A stretch of DNA of 64,000 bases from assembly GCA_027627225.1 (NCBI GenBank), contig CM051024.1, forward strand, positions 82,136,204-82,200,203, written 5' to 3'. Shown one piece after another: positions 60,905-64,000 of the stretch (position 1 is the stretch's first letter; every line of letters begins with the position of its first letter). The position numbers and the translations under genes are program-made. The DNA comes from Congeria kusceri (lineage: Eukaryota > Mollusca > Bivalvia > Myida > Dreissenidae). The notes under the pieces are model-generated. The model was not told where the DNA came from. It did not search any database and saw only the letters and a program-made list of their open reading frames with translations.

Positions 60905-62458
60905 CTATTTATCATGCACCAAGGAATGTTTTATGAGTCTATCATGTCGAGTAAAAGCTTTTGGACAGATAGGACACTCAAAAGGTTTTTCTCCGGTGTG
61001 ATCGTAACTGTGTCGCTTCAAGTGTTCAGCTCTCATGTAAGTCTTGCCACACTCCAAACACTCGTAAGGTCGGTCATTCGTGTGACGCCGATAATGTCGA
61101 ATGAGATGTTCTCGTCTTCTGTAGCGCAAGCCACAAATGTCACAACCAAATGCACGTTCTTCAGTATGAATCTTTGTATGAGCTCTAACCTTGTCTCTAG
61201 TTTTAAACTGCTTCTCACAGTATTCACATTGATAAATAATGTTTGTGCTTTCAACAGCATCCTTACGTTTTCTTCCTCGTTTTGATTTCGGTGGAGAAAC
61301 AGGCTCATATTCTTCCTTATCATCGTCGTCGTCATCATCACCTCCTTCATCTAAGTACACTCGACTGGCTAGTTGACGATGTTTAGCTTTAGTTAATGTC
61401 AACCTTATCCTTGGCTTTTTACGTTTCTTACCATCTTTTCTTTGCTTTAAACCTTTCCCTTTTAATGTGTAACCAACATCCTTTGAAGCTTTCTTTATCT
61501 GCTCTATGTCTTCTTCTATACCATCTCTCTGATATTTTGGTTTGCGCCCACGTCTTCCCGACGGACTCACCTCCACTTCGCAGGTGCCTATTTCTATTTC
61601 TGATGCAATGTCTTGATTTTTAATTGTTTCGGATGCAGCCAGAATCGCTTCAACAGATCTTTTAGCACTGGGAGATTTTTTGTCCACATCGTAATCTGTC
61701 TCAACACTTCTGAAGTGTATTTCTCCAGTATTGGGGTGATACACACTCATCTGATCACCATAATTTGGTTTCATTCTATACAAGTCATCAACCGGATACA
61801 ACCGCAGGTCATCATAATCCATTCCCATTGTTCGTGATGACGGCTTAAGAGTGAATCGAGAACTCCCTGGAGACTTTGTTGGTGTGTTGATCATTCTATC
61901 CCTCTGTGAGCCAGTCCCGTACAATGGTTCAGTTACTGGAATTTTGCTCTGCAAATACATTGCTGTCAGAGGCTTACTCCTTACAATTTCTTCATCTTCT
62001 AAACTTGTGGAAGTTGTTGAAACTTCTTGTTCAACAGCTTCTTCAACAATTACCAAACCTCCGTCGCTGAAACCTTCAGCGTTTATGCAATTTTCAACTT
62101 GCACATAGTTGTGCTTTGAAACACCCACATCTAAAGGCCTTGTCCTTGAAAAAATTGGCACAGATCCAGTATAATCGTGGTGAGAAATGCTTTGACTCAA
62201 CCTGTCCGGCACCAGATCTTCTTCTGACAGCTCTTCTGCTTTTACTTCCTGATAGCTATACATTGCACCAGCAATCTTATCGTTCACATCAGTGTCAGAA
62301 TCATTGTCTGTGCTTTGCATACCAGAGTTTCGAGTGATTATTACAGAGTTGTGTGGGAGTGAGGAGGCGTCTATGGTCACCTGCTCCATGGCTATGGGTG
62401 TGCTGTAACTGTTATGAGACGGGTCAATGGAGATTGCAATGCTGCTGCCATCACTTGA
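60905..62458 (-). CDS. Zinc-finger gene, last coding exon
   Basis: Acceptor ACTTTCAG|TCA at 62459. It opens SSDGSSIAISIDPSHNSYST-PIAMEQ, so the internal ATG at 62389 is not the start. It runs uninterrupted through all four fingers to TAG. The final finger is FECPICPKAFTRHDRLIKHS-LVH. Plus-strand open frames over this exon are shadows. Confidence 0.93.
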   Translation of the reverse strand, partial: SSDGSSIAISIDPSHNSYSTPIAMEQVTIDASSLPHNSVIITRNSGMQSTDNDSDTDVNDKIAGAMYSYQEVKAEELSEEDLVPDRLSQSISHHDYTGSVPIFSRTRPLDVGVSKHNYVQVENCINAEGFSDGGLVIVEEAVEQEVSTTSTSLEDEEIVRSKPLTAMYLQSKIPVTEPLYGTGSQRDRMINTPTKSPGSSRFTLKPSSRTMGMDYDDLRLYPVDDLYRMKPNYGDQMSVYHPNTGEIHFRSVETDYDVDKKSPSAKRSVEAILAASETIKNQDIASEIEIGTCEVEVSPSGRRGRKPKYQRDGIEEDIEQIKKASKDVGYTLKGKGLKQRKDGKKRKKPRIRLTLTKAKHRQLASRVYLDEGGDDDDDDDKEEYEPVSPPKSKRGRKRKDAVESTNIIYQCEYCEKQFKTRDKVRAHTKIHTEERAFGCDICGLRYRRREHLIRHYRRHTNDRPYECLECGKTYMRAEHLKRHSYDHTGEKPFECPICPKAFTRHDRLIKHSLVHDK

Positions 62459-63680
62459 CTGAAAGTTACAAAAACATGTTTGAAAAACTTCTAACTGTAT
62501 TTTTATAATAAACCTTACATTATTATTAATTAATTTATAAATATGTTATATTGAAAACTTTAAAATGGCATTTAATTCAAACAGTTACCAGGAATTTCAG
62601 CAGAGTTTGAAAACCAGGAGTCAAATGATCCCTGGCTTGAAATTTCGAGGAGTCAACGCAAAAATGTCATGGGTCAGAATACTTCAGTTATAGGAATTTG
62701 GGTTCTGCATAGTGCATATATTTGTTTAATGCACTGCAAATAAAATTATTAAAAAAGGTTATGTGATTAACATGAACATTGATCACTGATTATGGACCTG
62801 TATCTCATTAAAACAAGAGTCAGCAATTGTAAATTTGCACACAAATGTTCGTTACGTGTATGTATCAGGGCTTTCATTAACTTTTGAAAACTGGAAGTCT
62901 GAACTTCCTGGCCTGTGATTTTTGAAGTTTTGCTCATAATATTTGGAAGTTTTGACAGTATTGCGCTACATAAGTCCTGAGCATTTCAGAAATAAAATTA
63001 AGCACAAAACTCTGTTTTTTTTTAAGGTCAGTTCTTTTTCATCAAGTGTTTCTATTCCAATTCATTCAGTGAAAGAGGTTTACATTGAGATAAATTACTG
63101 TATTTTCTTCTAACTTGTTCATCCTTACATGATGGAACTTCCATGGCTGCAATTTTGGAAGTTTTGCAACTTCCATTGCTGCAATTTTGGAAGTCCTGTG
63201 ACAAAAACTGTGAGTAAATTACTCCCAAACTTCCCTTAATGCAAGCCCTGATGTATTTCACAGTTTATTAGGTCCTTCCACGCCGAAGCTACATTATGTG
63301 AGGAACCGGGATGTGGCACAGCACCCTTGCATAATTTAGGGGTTTGGGGGTTAAACTTTGAATCATAGCTGATATTTCCAGCTACTTATTTTTTACTGAA
63401 ATATTTTTAATTTTGGTGAGGTCTTGTGCTGTGGAAGGAAGCTGGAGAGCCCGGAGGAAATCCACCTCTCCGGTATGTTGACCACCAATCAAACTCACAT
63501 GCAACAAGTGGGGAGCAAATCTGGGTAGCCTAGGTGAGAAGCAAGTGCACATACCACTGTGCTAGCCAGACAGCCACGAATGTTCCTTACCTGAATTGTG
63601 TTGCCATAAAGGTGTCCCGTGACAAGCTGCATAGTCACTTCTCCCAGGACTGACACGCCTTCTACCCCATCTACCTCCAT
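60905..63680 (-). CDS. C2H2 zinc-finger protein, 3' part of the gene (two coding exons seen)
   Basis: The exons at 63591-63680 (30 codons from the first in-frame ATG) and 60905-62458 join in phase 0, giving 547 residues. About 430 residues of low-complexity, Ser/Thr- and acid-rich sequence come first. They contain a GRRGRKPK motif like an AT-hook, a basic KDGKKRKKPRIRL run (likely nuclear signal), an Asp run (seven D) near residue 400 and a second RGRKRK motif. Then come four C2H2 fingers at about residues 439, 467, 495 and 523, each 28 apart, ending directly after the last finger. Linkers are TEERAF, TNDRPY and TGEKPF. Likely a nuclear DNA-binding regulator. I do not recognise an orthologue. 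An upstream exon may lie beyond the right edge because the 63591 exon begins with an acceptor. Confidence 0.9.
62590..62700. repeat. Dispersed repeat, partner of 17140-17300
   Basis: 'aggaatttcagcagagtttg' and 'aaaaccaggagtcaaatgat' match 17145-17185 closely. The 21-bp expansion seen there is absent here. Confidence 0.6.
62866..63256. mobile_element. Element with inverted 'ATCAGGGCTTTCATTAA' ends
   Basis: Left 'tatcagggctttcattaac' and right 'ttaatgcaagccctgatgta' are inverted over about 17 bp. Inside, 'gctgcaattttggaagt' occurs twice at about 63147-63196. It sits in the zinc-finger gene's intron. No coding capacity. Confidence 0.55.
63290..63582 (-). repeat. tRNA-derived SINE-like copy, minus strand
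   Basis: The complement reads 'ctggctagcacagtggtatg' (A-box-like) and 'tttgattggtggtcaacata', then 'ggatttcctccgggctctcc'. It shares its body with 50335-50500. The tRNA-like head lies within about 15 bp of the donor of the 63591-63682 exon. Confidence 0.55.
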
Positions 63681-63682
63681 GC
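63591..63682 (-). CDS. Zinc-finger gene, upstream exon
   Basis: From CATTTTAG|GC to ATTCAG|GTAAGG. The ATG at 63680 gives MEVDGVEGVSVLGEVTMQLV then TGHLYGNTIQ, 30 codons. If an upstream coding exon exists, two extra bases (GC) precede this ATG and the protein would be longer. Confidence 0.8.
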
Positions 63683-64000
63683 CTAAAATGAAAAAAAAAA
63701 TGTTTTACTTGTTTATCTGTAGTTAAGTTATTTTTTTAATACATTCAAAAAACAATAACTTAATGAGTCTCATTAATTTATTGGTGAACATTTGAATGTG
63801 CCAAAGTATGAAATTGGAACATTTCGATCTAAATTAATTATAAAATCTAATAATAACACATTATAAAACAACATATCTAACAATATGGGATTGATAAAAT
63901 AACTGACATGCTTCAAATAAACGCATTTTTTATCAAACCTCGTTTTTTCCACACTCCACCCACTGACAAATTCAAGATGGCGGGTGGGGTGATGTGGCGA
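63683..64000. other. Right edge: intron or promoter region
   Basis: AT-rich, ending in 'caagatggcgggtggggtga', a YY1-like 'AAGATGGCGG' word of the type found at CpG promoters and start sites. It could be the 5' end of the zinc-finger gene or of a divergent plus-strand gene; the window stops too soon to tell. Confidence 0.35.

Noticed and set aside
60914..62337. Five plus-strand frames over the zinc-finger exon and one minus-strand frame at 61033-61350
   Set aside because: Shadows of the 494-codon exon. The minus frame at 61033 is a frameshifted reading of the fingers.

Overview
This is a eukaryotic, AT-rich, intron-rich and heavily repeated window. Several repeat families look like those of bivalve molluscs: the foldback element with a 'GCACAGGCTAAT' core, the elements ending in 'AGCTCACCTGAGC', the 'TATGCCCCCACTT' element and a tRNA-derived SINE. 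From memory of such repeats I favour a dreissenid mussel (zebra or quagga mussel), but this is recognition, not a database result.

Three protein-coding genes are supported. (1) On the minus strand, about 22.5 kb down to the left edge and beyond, lies the 5' part of a URB1/Npa1-like gene (nucleolar pre-60S ribosome assembly). I can place 13 phase-consistent exons, one of which is tentative, plus a further tentative exon at the left edge; the 13 encode about 690 residues. (2) On the plus strand, 32.3-56.1 kb, lies a complete kynurenine formamidase (AFMID) gene: 11 coding exons, every junction in phase, 307 aa, with the HGGYW motif and the Ser-Asp-His triad. (3) On the minus strand, 60.9-63.7 kb, lies the 3' part of a C2H2 zinc-finger gene with four C-terminal fingers. 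URB1 and AFMID are head to head; AFMID and the zinc-finger gene are tail to tail.

Layout: 0-22.5 kb is URB1 exons among arrays and nested elements. 22.5-32.3 kb is intergenic, holding the likely URB1 promoter (a CACGTG E-box at the start), several transposon-like elements and a 29-bp minisatellite. 32.3-56.1 kb is AFMID with large introns carrying two 55-bp arrays, a 34-bp array and many terminal-inverted-repeat (TIR) elements. 56.1-60.9 kb is a repeat-rich tail-to-tail spacer. 60.9-64 kb is the zinc-finger gene with two repeat insertions in its intron.

The most striking signal is that several tandem arrays are built from exon-intron junctions. Four places (URB1 exons 7, 8 and 12; AFMID exon 7) have a repeat unit containing the end of the adjacent coding exon plus its splice site, copied from about 3 to about 43 times into the neighbouring intron. 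A decayed copy of the start of URB1 exon 10 lies beside that exon. Each copy therefore keeps a donor- or acceptor-like sequence. I know of no named class for such splice-junction-anchored minisatellites.
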